The notes below the pieces were generated by a model. The model was not told the origin of the DNA and ran no database searches. It was given only the letters and a program-made list of their open reading frames with translations. Shown here in pieces: positions 50,499-60,728 of a stretch of 64,000 nucleotides of DNA. The number at the start of each line of letters is the position of its first letter. Position 1 is the stretch's first letter. The DNA is from Muricomes sp049840515. GTDB taxonomy: Bacteria; Bacillota; Clostridia; Lachnospirales; Lachnospiraceae. The stretch spans positions 558,001-622,000 of the forward strand of contig JASGKW010000009.1 in assembly GCA_049840515.1 (NCBI GenBank), given 5' to 3'. A program made the position numbers and the translations under genes.

Positions 50499-51221
50499 GT
50501 GAGCAAGGTTATTGAGGTAAAAGATTTGTATAAGCTTTACAAGGTGGGCGATTCGGTGGTGCGTGCGCTCAATGGTGTAGATTTTGAGATAAATGAAGGG
50601 GAATTTTGTGCAATTGTAGGCACATCAGGTTCCGGAAAATCTACTCTTTTGAATATGCTTGCCGGGTTGGAAAAGCCTACAAAAGGAGAAGTTATCATCA
50701 GCGGACAGCATATGGAGAATTTAAAGGAAGACGGGCTGGTTAAATTCAGGCGGGAGAACGTTGGATTTATTTTTCAGTCATTTCATCTGATTGGAACTAT
50801 GAATGCGCTGGAAAACGTAGCTCTGCCGCTGACTTTCCGTGGGGAGGCCAAGGGCAGCCGCCTAAAGAAAGCCGATGAGATGCTTAACCTGGTGAATTTG
50901 AAAAAACATAAGAAACATTTACCAAACCAGATGTCAGGCGGACAGCAGCAGCGTGTCGGTGTGGCGAGAGCACTTGTAGTGAATCCGCGGATTATATTTG
51001 CAGACGAGCCGACAGGAAATCTGGATTCCCATACATCGGAGGAAGTGCTGGAGCTTATGCAGCGGGTTGTGCGGGAGCAGAAGAAAACACTGGTGATGGT
51101 TACACATGACGATCACCTGGCTGCATATGCGGACAGGGTATTTCATATTAAGGACGGAAAAATTGTGAAGATAGAAGATAACCGCAAAGAGAGAGAGGAA
51201 AAGGAAGATGAAGTTGTTTAA
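50499..51221 (+). CDS. MacB/LolD-type ABC ATPase
   Basis: The protein has 240 residues, with a GTG start after GAAGGAGGGG. Walker A is GTSGSGKST, the signature is MSGGQQQRVGVARAL and Walker B is IIFADEPTGNLDS, as in MacB and LolD ATPases. It powers the FtsX-type permease at 52669. Its end overlaps the adaptor gene by 14 bases. Such operons export or resist peptides and lipids, often under two-component control. Confidence 0.9.
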   Translation: MSKVIEVKDLYKLYKVGDSVVRALNGVDFEINEGEFCAIVGTSGSGKSTLLNMLAGLEKPTKGEVIISGQHMENLKEDGLVKFRRENVGFIFQSFHLIGTMNALENVALPLTFRGEAKGSRLKKADEMLNLVNLKKHKKHLPNQMSGGQQQRVGVARALVVNPRIIFADEPTGNLDSHTSEEVLELMQRVVREQKKTLVMVTHDDHLAAYADRVFHIKDGKIVKIEDNRKEREEKEDEVV

Positions 51222-52700
51222 GAAGAGTGTAGGAATTGTGATAAGCCTTGCCCTGGCAGCCGCTATGTTAATGCCTGTGGGGGTATTAGCTGCGGATGAA
51301 ATACCGAAGGTAACATTATCGGTAGGAAAGGGGCAGGACACCCCTGTTTATACAGCGGAGGAGACAAATAAGACTCTGTCGCTTAATGTGGATAATCAGG
51401 GCAGCGGGGACGCAAAAAATATAAAAATTACACCCATTATTGATGACCCGTCGGCATGGCCCTTTGAGATAGACAAGATGAACAACGAAGTCTCTGTGGC
51501 AGATATCCCAGCGGGACAAAGTGTGGAAAAAGCCGCTGAGTGGGGACCGCTTACAGTCCGCTCCGATGTGGAAACAAAATCTTATCGGCTGGATTTTGTC
51601 ATAACCTGGGATGATGGAGAGAAACAATATCAGGCTATAAAATATATTTATGTGAAGGCAAAAGCAAAACCAGCACCAGAGCAGCCCGCCCAGGAGGAGC
51701 AGCCTGCAGAGCCAGAAACACCGGATGCGGGGATGGAGGGCTTTTCCAACAGTGAACCGGTATTTTCAGGGGGCAAGGAGACAGGGACTGCTTCCGTACC
51801 CCGGGTGATTGTAACTGGATTTAGTACAGAGCCAGGGGAAGTAAGCGCAGGCGGTAATTTCAAATTAATCGTACATTTGAAAAATACCTCTACAAAAACA
51901 GCAGTATCCAATTTATTGTTTGATTTACAGGCACCTTCCTCCGGTTCAGAGACGGCTGCCGAAGCTTCCGGCATTTTTGCCTTCCTCCGGTTCAGCTCTC
52001 CATTTACCTGGACAGCATTCCGGCAGGCGGGACAAGAGATATTTCCATAGATTTAAATGCAAGAGCAGATTTGGTGCAGAAGCCATACAGTATCTCAATG
52101 TCCATGCGGTATGAGGACGGCAATGCGGCTCAATATGAAAGCTCTTCCAGTCTTGCTATCCCTGTGAAACAGTCTGCCAGATTTGAATTCAGTGATTTGG
52201 AGATTGCTCCGGAAGCTGTAGCGGTGGGAGAAGAAGCAAATATCACATGCAGTCTTTACAATACCGGACGTATCAAGCTGTACAATGTAAAAGCAACATT
52301 TCAGGGAGAGGGAATTGACGCAAAGGAAGTATTTATAGGAAATGTGGATTCTGGAGCTACCGGTTCTATTGACGGGATTGTAACAGCGACACAGGAGACA
52401 CAGGGCGACCAGAAATATAAGATGGTTGTTACTTATGAGGATGAGTCAGGTAAGGTATCAACTACAGAAAAAGAGTTTACCATGCAGATTATGCCTGCTC
52501 AGGCTCCGGTGGATATGTCACAGATGACAGATGTGCCGGCACAGAAGGGGCTGCCCATTGTTCCGATTATAGTTGGTGTGGTGATTATAGCGGGAATTGT
52601 TATTGCAGTCATTGTAATCAGGAGAAAGAAGAAAAAAATAGAGTCTGTAGAAGAGGAGGACTTGTTAGATGAGGTGGATCGATTTACTGAGGATGAGTAG
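51208..52700 (+). CDS. Membrane-anchored exporter adaptor with CARDB-like repeats, two frameshifts
   Basis: A signal peptide (MKLFKKSVGIVISLALAAAM) leads to beta-sandwich repeats (LNVDNQGSGDAKNIKITPI; EITCSLYNTGRIK-like in the second half) and a Pro/Glu linker. A C-terminal membrane helix ends in RRKKKK, so the protein faces outward. The frame breaks near 51962 and again near 51995; in the third frame it reads IYLDSIPAGGTRDISIDLNA and rejoins the half that begins about 52071. It probably works with the ATPase and permease on both sides, replacing MacA. Confidence 0.7.
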
Positions 52701-54081
52701 CGGCAACCTCAAACGCAGAAAACTTAGAACCTTTCTCACTATTCTGGGTGTCGTCATCGGGACGGCCTCTATCGTTGTTATGATTTCTCTGGGACTTGGG
52801 ATGCAGGAATCCATGTACAGACAGGTGGAGCAGTCAGGCGGACTGACCAGCATTACGGTCACGGGAAAGCAGTCGGAAGGCGGCATGTATTACAGCATGG
52901 GAGGTTCTTCTGACCAGGAGGAATCGGACAAATACATTACGGACGATGTGATAAAAGAGCTTGAGCAGCTTGAGCATGTGAAAAGTGCCGCCCCGATTTT
53001 GGAGGCTAGTGCGGTTGCCCTGAAAGGCAAGTATATCGGATATCTCCAGCTAAAGGGTGTAACACCGGAAAATATGAAAGAGCAGAATATCAAGCTGGCT
53101 CCCGAAGGGCACCTTCCTAATCCTGACAGTGCAGATCTGGAACTGGTTTTTGGAAATGGCGTGATTACGTCTTTCTATGAGAAATCCACCAACAGAGGAT
53201 ACTGGGATACAGGAGAACTACCGGATATTGATTTGCTGAATGACCAGATGTTTCTAATTCTGGACCAGGACAGTTATTTTCAGAGCCAGTCTGCCAGTCC
53301 AGGGAAAGCTGGGGATGACATGGGCGGAGGTTCTCAGGCTCCCGCGCGCCCCGCAAAGAAATATGTGGTAAAAGCCAGCGGTGTTGTTGACGGCGATGTG
53401 GATTCCTATAATGCAAATTATTATTATGTCTATTGTGATATCAATAAGTTGAAAGACATGTTGAAGAAAGAATTTAGGGGAAAGGTGATTCCCGGACAGC
53501 CCAGCACAAAATCTGGCAAGCCGTACAAACAGTTTGTGTATACCTCGGCGGCTGTGCAGGCGGAAAATATTGACGATGTGGATGAACTGTCAACTGCCAT
53601 TCGGAACATGGGACTTCAGGTGACAACAAATGCGGAATATATGGACAGTATGAAAAAGCAGTTTGCCATGGTTCAGGCAGTGCTCGGCGGAATTGGCGCA
53701 GTTTCCTTGTTTGTTGCTGCAATTGGAATTGCAAATACAATGATGATGTCCATTTATGAGAGGACGAAAGAAATTGGCGTTATCAAAGTTCTGGGATGCG
53801 GATTGAAAAATATTAAGCAGATGTTTCTCTTGGAGGCGGCGTTTATTGGATTTATCGGAGGTGTCGTGGGAAATATACTCAGCTTTGGATTATCTTTTAT
53901 CATCAATGTGCTAACAGGAAATGGCAGTGCCATGGGGCTGGACGGAAATATTTCTTATATACCACCCTGGCTGGTACTTACATCCATGGCGTTTGCGGTA
54001 TTTGTGGGCATGGCGGCAGGATATTTCCCGGCACTGCGGGCTATGAGACTAAGCCCTCTGGCGGCGATACGAAATGAGTAA
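52669..54081 (+). CDS. MacB/FtsX-type ABC permease
   Basis: The protein has 470 residues. The N-terminal helix follows LRMSSGNLKRRKLRTFLTIL; a large extracellular MacB_PCD domain comes next. Three C-terminal helices contain GAVSLFVAAIGIANTMMMSI and ERTKEIGVIKVLGCG, both FtsX hallmarks, and the protein ends LRAMRLSPLAAIRNE. It overlaps the adaptor gene and completes the exporter. Confidence 0.9.
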   Translation: MRWIDLLRMSSGNLKRRKLRTFLTILGVVIGTASIVVMISLGLGMQESMYRQVEQSGGLTSITVTGKQSEGGMYYSMGGSSDQEESDKYITDDVIKELEQLEHVKSAAPILEASAVALKGKYIGYLQLKGVTPENMKEQNIKLAPEGHLPNPDSADLELVFGNGVITSFYEKSTNRGYWDTGELPDIDLLNDQMFLILDQDSYFQSQSASPGKAGDDMGGGSQAPARPAKKYVVKASGVVDGDVDSYNANYYYVYCDINKLKDMLKKEFRGKVIPGQPSTKSGKPYKQFVYTSAAVQAENIDDVDELSTAIRNMGLQVTTNAEYMDSMKKQFAMVQAVLGGIGAVSLFVAAIGIANTMMMSIYERTKEIGVIKVLGCGLKNIKQMFLLEAAFIGFIGGVVGNILSFGLSFIINVLTGNGSAMGLDGNISYIPPWLVLTSMAFAVFVGMAAGYFPALRAMRLSPLAAIRNE

Positions 54082-54099
54082 AGCCCTGGGGCTTTACTC
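54076..54099. terminator. Shared hairpin between convergent genes
   Basis: AGTAAAGCCC (54077-54086) pairs with GGGCTTTACT (54089-54098). It includes the permease stop and the stop of the minus-strand gene. No T run follows on either strand. Confidence 0.55.
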
Positions 54100-54357
54100 T
54101 TCGATGATGTGAATTTCCAGATAATCAAAATCAATGGAATCTACAAAATTATCCTGATAGAACCGGGCTTTGCCATGCTTTTTAAACTCAGCAATGGTGG
54201 AGTCCAGCCAAATGGGTTTGCTCAGGTCAAATTCATGGCAGATTGCATCCAGCGCGTTGAAAATTTTGTGTGTGCGGGTATCATCGGTATCGTCACAAAT
54301 TACCGTATCACGAAGCAGTTTATTGTCTTTAATTTCTTTACCCCATATGCGGAACAT
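54094..54357 (-). CDS. Conserved small protein, unknown
   Basis: The protein has 87 residues with ATG after AAAGAAAGAGG. It is acidic, with RIWGKEIKDNKLLRDTVIC at the start and FYQDNFVDSIDFDYLEIHI at the end. Short proteins like this are common in Lachnospiraceae, but no activity is known. It runs against the exporter operon. Confidence 0.65.
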   Translation of the reverse strand: MFRIWGKEIKDNKLLRDTVICDDTDDTRTHKIFNALDAICHEFDLSKPIWLDSTIAEFKKHGKARFYQDNFVDSIDFDYLEIHIIEE

Positions 54358-54613
54358 GGCATAACCTCTTTCTTTTCAGATATTTTATACTTATTGGGCT
54401 GCTGATATTTAATAAGACATAGTATAGCATTTCGTAAAAAGGATGTAAATGTTCATATTTTGACAAAATTAGGTTTATTTTTGAGTGCAAATGCGGTATA
54501 GTAGTATAAAAGCAAGTGAGTGAGGACATACTTGATATTTATGAGACACCATTGGTACAGTAAGTATGGGTTAGTTCTTGCTTCTGCAATAAACAAAATA
54601 GGAGGAATTTAAG

Positions 54614-54775
54614 ATGAAGAAATACGTTTGTGAGCCATGTGGTTATGTTTACGATCCAGAAGTAGGCGATCCGGACAGCGGAATTGCTCCGGGAACAGCA
54701 TTTGAGGATTTGCCGGAAGATTGGGCGTGTCCACTCTGTGGCGCTAGCAAGGATATGTTTGTAGCAGAAGATTAA
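54614..54775 (+). CDS. Rubredoxin
   Basis: The protein has 53 residues, ATG 54614 after AGGAGGAATTTAAG. It has the two knuckles CEPCGY and CPLCGA for one iron, with DPDSGIAPGTAFEDLPEDW between them. It carries single electrons in the cytoplasm, typically to oxygen- or peroxide-reducing enzymes of anaerobes. A possible promoter (TTGAGT 54481, TATAAA 54505) has an 18-bp spacer. A strong terminator follows. Confidence 0.95.
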   Translation: MKKYVCEPCGYVYDPEVGDPDSGIAPGTAFEDLPEDWACPLCGASKDMFVAED

Positions 54776-54792
54776 GATTATTAAGATTTAGG

Positions 54793-54833
54793 AAGGTGTT
54801 CAAAAGGGTCTGTCCCCTTTGAACACCTTTTTC
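54793..54833 (+). terminator. Strong terminator after rubredoxin
   Basis: AAGGTGTTCAAAAGGG (54793-54808) pairs with the CCCCTTTGAACACCTT that follows a short loop, then TTTTT. Its inner part resembles the GGGGTC/GACCCC palindrome seen at 60700-60718. Confidence 0.88.
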
Positions 54834-54949
54834 AGATTATAAGAAAATCCTCTTTTTGGACGGATAGAAAAAGCTGGACGAGGTTCAGGTGTTATGATAG
54901 AATACTGATTAATGACAAGACAGTTGTAAATGCAGGAGGGAATGAGAAA

Positions 54950-56005
54950 ATGAAAAAGTTGCTGGACAGGATTTTTATAGATGCGTTGGGGGAATGGCTC
55001 AGGGTCTGTTTGCGACTTTGGTTATTGGGACAATTATCCAGCAGATTGGAAAGGGCATAGGCGGTCCCACGGGAGAATTGATTTACGCGGTGGGAAGAGT
55101 GGCGGCCTCACTCACCGGAGCGGGAATCGGTGTAGGTGTGGCACGCAAGCTTGAAGGAAGCCTGCTTGTGGTTGTATCGGCTGCCACAGCGGGTATGACA
55201 GGCGCTTTTGCGAGTAAATTACTGGCTGGACAGGTGGTTCAGGACGGAGCTATGGTCTTTACCGGACCTGGGGAGCCGCTGGCCGCATTTATCACGGCAT
55301 ATGTAGCGATTGAAGTGGGACTTCTTATTTCAGGGAAGACAAAGCTGGACATCCTTCTCACACCTATGGTGTCCATCGGCGTTGGGTCCGCAGTAGGATT
55401 GTTTGTAGGACCTCCGATTTCCCAGCTTATGAACTGGCTGGGCTCCCCTGGTGAATTGGGGTACAGAGCAGCAGCCATTTTTTATGGGAATGATTGTTTC
55501 TGTGCTTATGGGAATGGCTTTGACTCTGCCGATTAGTTCGGCGGCGTTGGGGGTTATTCTCAATCTCTCAGGGCTTGCGGCAGGTGCGGCTACAATTGGC
55601 TGCTGCTGTAATATGGTAGGTTTTGCGGTGGCAAGTTTCCGGGAAAATAAAATAGGCGGACTGTTGGCTCAGGGTATCGGAACATCTAAGCTGCAAATGC
55701 CTAACGTTATAAGAAATCCCCTTATCTGGCTGCCAGCCATATTGTCCAGTGCCATTTTGGGTCCTGTGGGCACAATGGTCCTTCACATGACAAGCAATTC
55801 CACAGGCTCAGGAATGGGGACAGCGGGACTGGTGGGACCGCTTATGACTTGGCAGGTCATGACCCAGACAGAATCACCCACAATAGTCCTGATAAAAATA
55901 TTAGTGATTCAGGTTTTACTCCCTGCACTGGTATCGCTGGGAATTTCAGAATTTATGAGAAAAAGAAAATGGATAAAGCCGGGGGATATGAAATTAGATT
56001 TATAG
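54950..56005 (+). CDS. EIIC-like membrane protein (PF13303 type), two frameshifts
   Basis: ATG 54950 follows GGAGGGAATGAG and reads MKKLLDRIFIDALG. One G is missing in the G5 run near 54990, after which the frame goes on from MAQGLFATLVIGTIIQQIGK. A surplus G near 55457-55460 breaks it again before GTEQQPFFMGM. Corrected, it has about 350 residues and eight or more hydrophobic segments with many Gly (GGPTGELIYAVGRVAASLTG, IGVGSAVGLFVGPPISQLM). It resembles the PTS EIIC-like family without phosphorylation domains. The transported substance is unknown. Confidence 0.75.
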
Positions 56006-56031
56006 AAGTGGCATAAAACACATCTATATGG

Positions 56032-56060
56032 CTGACATTATGTGCATTTTGTGGTATACT
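56032..56060 (+). promoter_or_regulatory. Promoter for the alarmone synthetase
   Basis: CTGACA (56032-56037), a 17-bp spacer and TATACT (56055-56060), 50 bp before the start. Confidence 0.6.
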
Positions 56061-56109
56061 GTAAAAGATTGGGAAAGGGGGATTTTCCAAATTGAGAGGA
56101 GAACTGCAG

Positions 56110-56796
56110 ATGCACGATGCTATCAAGAATTATGAAGATGTGGATAGCTGGAAAACAGTCATTTTTTTGTATAATGCGGCACTAAAAGAGGTTGGCACGA
56201 AGCTTGAGATTTTAAATGATGAATTTCAGCATGTTCACCAGTATAATCCCATAGAGCATATTAAGACCCGGATTAAGACTCCGGAAAGTATTGTAAAGAA
56301 GCTGAAGAGATATGGTCATGAGACCTCTATAGAGAATATGGTAAAATATATTAACGATATTGCAGGGGTGCGGTTAATCTGCTCTTTTGCGTCAGATATT
56401 TACCGTTTGGCTGAGATGATAGGGAACCAGAGTGACTTGAAGGTTCTTTCGATTAAAGATTATATTAAAAACCCTAAAGAGAGTGGTTATAAGAGCTACC
56501 ATATGCTTGTTTCGGTTCCTATTTTTCTCTCCGACAGTGTGGTGAATACGAAGGTTGAGATTCAGATTCGGACAATCGCCATGGACTTCTGGGCGAGCCT
56601 GGAGCACAAAATTTACTACAAGTTTGAGGGCAATGCACCGGATTATATCAGCGAAGAGTTGAGAGAGTGTGCTCAGATGGTTGCGGAGCTGGATGATAAA
56701 ATGTTATCTCTGAATGAAGTAATACAGGCATGTATTGTGGAAGGATTTGAAGAGGGCGATAAGAAACGATTTGATTTGCTCAGTGAATTAAAATAA
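56110..56796 (+). CDS. Small alarmone synthetase, RelA/SpoT synthetase domain
   Basis: The protein has 228 residues from ATG 56110 after GAGAGGAG. It is a single ppGpp synthetase domain: IKTPESIVKKLKRYG, INDIAGVRLICSF, the YIKNPKESGYKSYHMLV motif (substrate binding) and VEIQIRTIAMDFWASLEHKI. There is no HD hydrolase or TGS/ACT domain, so it resembles RelQ/YjbM proteins. It makes (p)ppGpp in response to stress. Confidence 0.92.
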   Translation: MHDAIKNYEDVDSWKTVIFLYNAALKEVGTKLEILNDEFQHVHQYNPIEHIKTRIKTPESIVKKLKRYGHETSIENMVKYINDIAGVRLICSFASDIYRLAEMIGNQSDLKVLSIKDYIKNPKESGYKSYHMLVSVPIFLSDSVVNTKVEIQIRTIAMDFWASLEHKIYYKFEGNAPDYISEELRECAQMVAELDDKMLSLNEVIQACIVEGFEEGDKKRFDLLSELK

Positions 56797-56869
56797 GGAT
56801 ATAATTTGGCGGCATTTACCGATTCCCACCGAGGGAAGACAGGAGTGCCGCTTTTCATTGAAATTATTA

Positions 56870-56925
56870 TTGACAAACCTTCAATGGTGTGATTAAATGA
56901 ACATATGAACAGTTATTCATATGTT
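56870..56925 (+). promoter_or_regulatory. ATPase promoter with ArsR/SmtB-type operator
   Basis: TTGACA (56870-56875), 17 bp, TTAAAT (56893-56898). Directly after it AACATATGAA (56900-56909) and its exact inverse TTCATATGTT (56916-56925) form a 26-bp dyad with a 6-bp centre. This matches the style of CzrA/SmtB operators and the ArsR gene lies after the ATPase. Confidence 0.75.
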
Positions 56926-56946
56926 GATATATATTGGAGGTTTATT

Positions 56947-59422
56947 ATGGCACAACAGGCATTGAATAAAAGAAAATTTCAAGAGCAGGATTCAGGGACA
57001 AGAAATACATTCCCATGCGGAGCATGAGCATGAAAGTGAATGCGGCTGCGGATGTCATAACGGGGAGGAAGCGCACAGCTATGAGGAGCACCATCATGAA
57101 CATGAAGAAGATGAATGCGGCTGCGGATGTCAGCATGAGGAGGCAAACAGCCATGAGGAGCACCATCATGAACATGAAGAAGATGAATGCGGCTGCGGAT
57201 GTCAGCACGGGGAGGAAGCGCACAGCCATGAGGAACACCAGCATGGGCATGGCGGCGGCTGCGATTGTGGAAGTCATCATGAATCTGCGGAGACTGGTGT
57301 GGAAAATCATGCTTTTGACCATGTACAGAAGCAGGTATATATATTAGACAATCTCAGCTGTGCACACTGTGCCTCAAAAATAGAGAGAAAAATACAAGAA
57401 CTGCCTCAGGTTGATTTTGCAAACATTATTTTTGCCACAAAGCAGCTTCAGGTTGTGACAAATGTGGGTGAGGAGTGACTTCCTGTATTCCAGGGTATAT
57501 GTTCTTCTGTTGAAGATGGAGTTATTGTTTCTAAGAGGGAGAGGAAGCCTTCCGGACAGACAAAGAGCAAGAAAGGGAAGTTCAGTGAAAATAAACGGGA
57601 TTTGCAGGAGATAGGCCTTGGAGCCGCTTTCCTGATAGGCGGTGTTTTGGCGGGACATGTAAATGAATATCTTGCCCTTGCATTGTTTGTAGCCGGGTAT
57701 CTTGCCCTGGGAAGAGAAGTTATTTTCACAGCGGTAAAGAATCTTAGAAATGGTCAGGTGTTTGATGAGAATTTTCTTATGAGTATTGCTACACTGGGAG
57801 CATTTATCATAGGGGAATACCCGGAGGCGGTTGGAGTTATGCTTTTCTACCGGGTAGGTGAACTTTTTGAAGAAATGGCAGTTGCAAGAAGCCGGAGCCA
57901 GATTATGGATGCAGTTGACATGCGTCCGGAAGTTGTCAGCAAGGTATCTGGGGAGAATGTCATGGTGATTCCTGCTGAGGACGCTGTGGTGGGAGATTTG
58001 CTCCTGGTAAGACCTGGGGACAGAATTCCTCTCGATGGCGTGATTGAGGAGGGAGAAAGCCGGATTGACACCTCACCTGTGACGGGCGAGCCTGTTCCTC
58101 TTTCAGCGAAACCGGGGGACAATGTAATCTCCGGCTGTGTGAATACCTCCGGCCTTCTGAAAATCCGGGTGGAAAAAGTTTTGGAAGATTCTATGGTTAC
58201 GAGAATTTTGGATTCTGTGGAAAATGCGGCGGCGGGCAAACCTAAAATCGACCGGTTTATCACCAGATTTTCCAGAGTTTATACACCCTTTGTAGTGGTC
58301 TTGGCGGCAGCCACGGCAATTATTCCGTCACTGATAACAGGTGACTGGAATTACTGGGTGTATACAGCGTTAACGTTTCTTGTTATAAGTTGTCCGTGTG
58401 CACTTGTGCTGAGTGTTCCCCTTGCTTTCTTTTCCGGTATTGGAGCTGGTTCCAGAAAAGGTATTTTGTTCAAAGGCGGAGTTTCTATTGAAGCCTTGCA
58501 GGGTGTGAAAGCCATTGTTATGGACAAAACAGGGACTATTACAGAAGGAAACTTTGTGGTTCAGGATATCCTGCCGCAGCAGGGAATGGACAAAGAGCAG
58601 CTTCTGGCTATGGCCGGCGGCTGTGAAATAACTTCCACTCACCCGATTGCAAACAGTATCGTAACTGCGGCAAGAGAACATAATATTTCATTAAAGCAGC
58701 CGACATCCGTGGAGGAGATTTCCGGGAAGGGAATTAAAGCAGAACTGGAAATGGGAACAGCACTTTGCGGAAACAGGAAGCTGATGGATGAGTACCAGAT
58801 AGAGCTGCCGGATGATGTAGATGCCGCACATGGGACTGAAGTGCTGCTTGCTTTAAATGGAGTGTATGCAGGCAGAATAGTTATTGCGGATACCATTAAA
58901 AAAAAGGCGGGGCCTGCCATAGCAGAGCTGAAAAAGATGGGTGTTGTTACAGCAATGCTCACAGGAGACGGCAAAGCAAGTGCGGAAGCTGTGGCTGGAG
59001 AGATAGGAATTGATGAGGTCCACGCAAAGCTTTTGCCTGATGATAAAGTAAATGAACTGAAGAAAATCCGTACAAGTCACGGCAGTGTTATGTTTGTGGG
59101 GGACGGCATTAATGATGCACCTGTTCTCGCAGGCGCGGATGTGGGGGCTGCCATGGGCAGCGGTGCAGATGCGGCCATTGAAGCGGCGGATGTTGTGTTT
59201 ATGACTTCCTCTGTAGAAGCCATACCGCAGTCATTGCAGATTTCACGGTCAACGACAGCGATTGCAAAACAAAACGTCGTATTTGCCCTTGTAATCAAGA
59301 TTCTTATTATGATTTTAGGATTAGCTGGAATGGCAAACATGTGGATGGCAGTGTTTGGCGACACGGGAGTTGCCATGCTGTGTATCCTCAACTCCGTGAG
59401 AGTGCTTTATAAGAAGAATTAA
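56947..59422 (+). CDS. P1B-type zinc/cadmium ATPase with Cys/His repeats; frame-broken N-terminus
   Basis: ATG 56947 after TTGGAGG begins MAQQALNKRKF. Near 57000 the frame shifts by one; the new frame encodes three repeats with HHHEHEEDECGCGCQH-like units, then an HMA domain (ILDNLSCAHCASKIERKIQ). An in-frame TGA at 57476-57478 interrupts it before ICSSVEDGVIV. The core follows: SPVTGEP, VISCPCALVLSVP (CPC metal site), MDKTGTITEG and FVGDGINDAPVL. The intact core could start downstream. It expels Zn/Cd/Pb from the cell. Confidence 0.85.
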
Positions 59423-59521
59423 TACACAAGAAGAGATGCAGTCCGTTTGGGACGCATCTTTTCTTATATGAAAATATGTTGCCGAATCAAAGTGCAAAAA
59501 GAACTGACTGTGCGCCATTGC

Positions 59522-59550
59522 TTGACCATAACAGTTATTTTGCGTATAAT
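59522..59550 (+). promoter_or_regulatory. Promoter for the ArsR gene
   Basis: TTGACC (59522-59527), an exact 17-bp spacer and TATAAT (59545-59550). The spacer contains ACAGTTATT, also present in the centre of the ATPase operator. Confidence 0.65.
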
Positions 59551-59589
59551 GAACTTTAAAGAGCAGTTCACAGGAAGGGGACCCGGTAT

Positions 59590-59949
59590 ATGAAAAAAGC
59601 AGAAGTGGAGCAATGTGATTTTATGCACGTCCATGATGAGGTCGTAAATAAGGTTCAGAGTCATATGCCCGAAGCAGAAGAACTCCAGGGGTTGGCAGAT
59701 TTTTTTAAAGTGTTTGGAGATTCTACCCGGATTAAAATACTCTATGTTCTGTGGCAGTCGGAGGTATGTGTATGTGACTTGGCGCAGGTTCTGAACATGA
59801 CCCAGTCGGCCATATCACATCAGCTCAGAGTGCTGAAGCAGATGAAGCTGGTTGCGAACCGCCGTGAAGGGAAGACTGTATTCTACTCTCTCGCGGACAG
59901 TCATATAAAAACCATAATTAATCAAGGAATGGAACATATAAGAGAGTAA
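59590..59949 (+). CDS. ArsR/SmtB-family metal-responsive repressor
   Basis: The protein has 119 residues. The winged helix shows ADFFKVFGDSTRIKILYVL, the CVCDLAQVLNMTQSAISHQL motif with metal-type Cys residues, and REGKTVFYSLAD. A His-containing C-terminal helix (DSHIKTIINQGMEHI) gives the alpha-5 metal site seen in CzrA/SmtB. It likely releases the 56900-56925 dyad on binding zinc. Confidence 0.9.
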   Translation: MKKAEVEQCDFMHVHDEVVNKVQSHMPEAEELQGLADFFKVFGDSTRIKILYVLWQSEVCVCDLAQVLNMTQSAISHQLRVLKQMKLVANRREGKTVFYSLADSHIKTIINQGMEHIRE

Positions 59950-59959
59950 GGGAGCTGCG

Positions 59960-60508
59960 ATGAAAAAAGTAATAGCGTGTGTAATTTTGACAGCCTTTCT
60001 GATGACTGGCTGTCAAAGTGCAGTAGAGGAAGGAACCAGGCAATTAGAAGAACATGAATACACGGACGCAGTCAGTTCTTTTAAAGAAGCATTGGAGAAG
60101 AAAAAAGATGTGGCTGAAGCGTACAGGGGGCTGGGCATGGTCTACTATGAACAGCAGGATTATCAGTCAGCCAGGGATGCCTTTCAGCAGGTGTTAAACA
60201 ACAAAGGCGATGCCACTCCTGCACTTTATAATTTAATGGGAATTTGTTCGATGCACATGGAAGATTATCACAGTGCCCTTGATGCATTGTCACAGGGGTT
60301 AGCACTGGCGGCGGAGCAGGCGGATGATAAAGACAGCGGCGCACAGGATGTGGAAACCTTGGTGCAGGAAATGAAATTTAACGAAATTGTATGTTATGAA
60401 AAAATATTAGATTGGGAAAGTGCAAAACAAAAGATGGCTGAATATGCCAGCGCCTACCCGGACGATAAAGAAGCACAAAAAGAGGCCGCCTTCCTGAAGA
60501 CGAGGTAA
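59960..60508 (+). CDS. TPR lipoprotein
   Basis: The protein has 182 residues with ATG after GGGAGCTG. The lipobox is LMTGC at residues 15-19. TPR-like repeats follow: GTRQLEEHEYTDAVSSFKEA, AYRGLGMVYYEQQDYQSAR and ALYNLMGICSMHMEDYHSAL. It is probably a surface scaffold for protein contacts. It is 10 bp after the ArsR gene, likely in one transcript, although no metal role is visible. Confidence 0.85.
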   Translation: MKKVIACVILTAFLMTGCQSAVEEGTRQLEEHEYTDAVSSFKEALEKKKDVAEAYRGLGMVYYEQQDYQSARDAFQQVLNNKGDATPALYNLMGICSMHMEDYHSALDALSQGLALAAEQADDKDSGAQDVETLVQEMKFNEIVCYEKILDWESAKQKMAEYASAYPDDKEAQKEAAFLKTR

Positions 60509-60535
60509 ACGTTAAAGAGAATAGAGGCATAAAAA

Positions 60536-60577
60536 AATGGGAGAATACGTGGAAAACGTATCTGCCATTATTTTTTA
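60536..60577 (+). terminator. Terminator after the TPR lipoprotein gene
   Basis: AATGG (60536-60540) with CCATT (60565-60569), an inner ATACGT/ACGTAT stem, then ATTTTTTATT. The region 60578-60699 that follows is AT-rich and shows no gene. Confidence 0.7.
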
Positions 60578-60699
60578 TTAAATTTAATCAATAAAATAAT
60601 GCAATATAATAAAAAAAGTTTTATAATAAAAGATTGGTAGATAGATAATAAATTGTATGTTCAAATTGAAAAAATAAGAATATTCTGAAAATGGAAGGC

Positions 60700-60718
60700 A
60701 AAGGGGTCAGACCCCTTT
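60700..60718. repeat. GGGGTC/GACCCC palindrome before hflX
   Basis: AAAGGGGTCAGACCCCTTT is a perfect 9-1-9 dyad ending 10 bases before the HflX start. The stem of the rubredoxin terminator has a close relative. Such palindromes recur between genes in several Firmicutes. Confidence 0.5.
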
Positions 60719-60728
60719 GAGGTGATGT

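Noticed and set aside
57015..57347. A 110-residue Met/Lys/Ala-rich protein in the frame beside the Cys/His repeats
   Set aside because: It is the shadow of the repetitive metal-binding frame. The Cys/His frame leads into a genuine HMA domain, the other does not.
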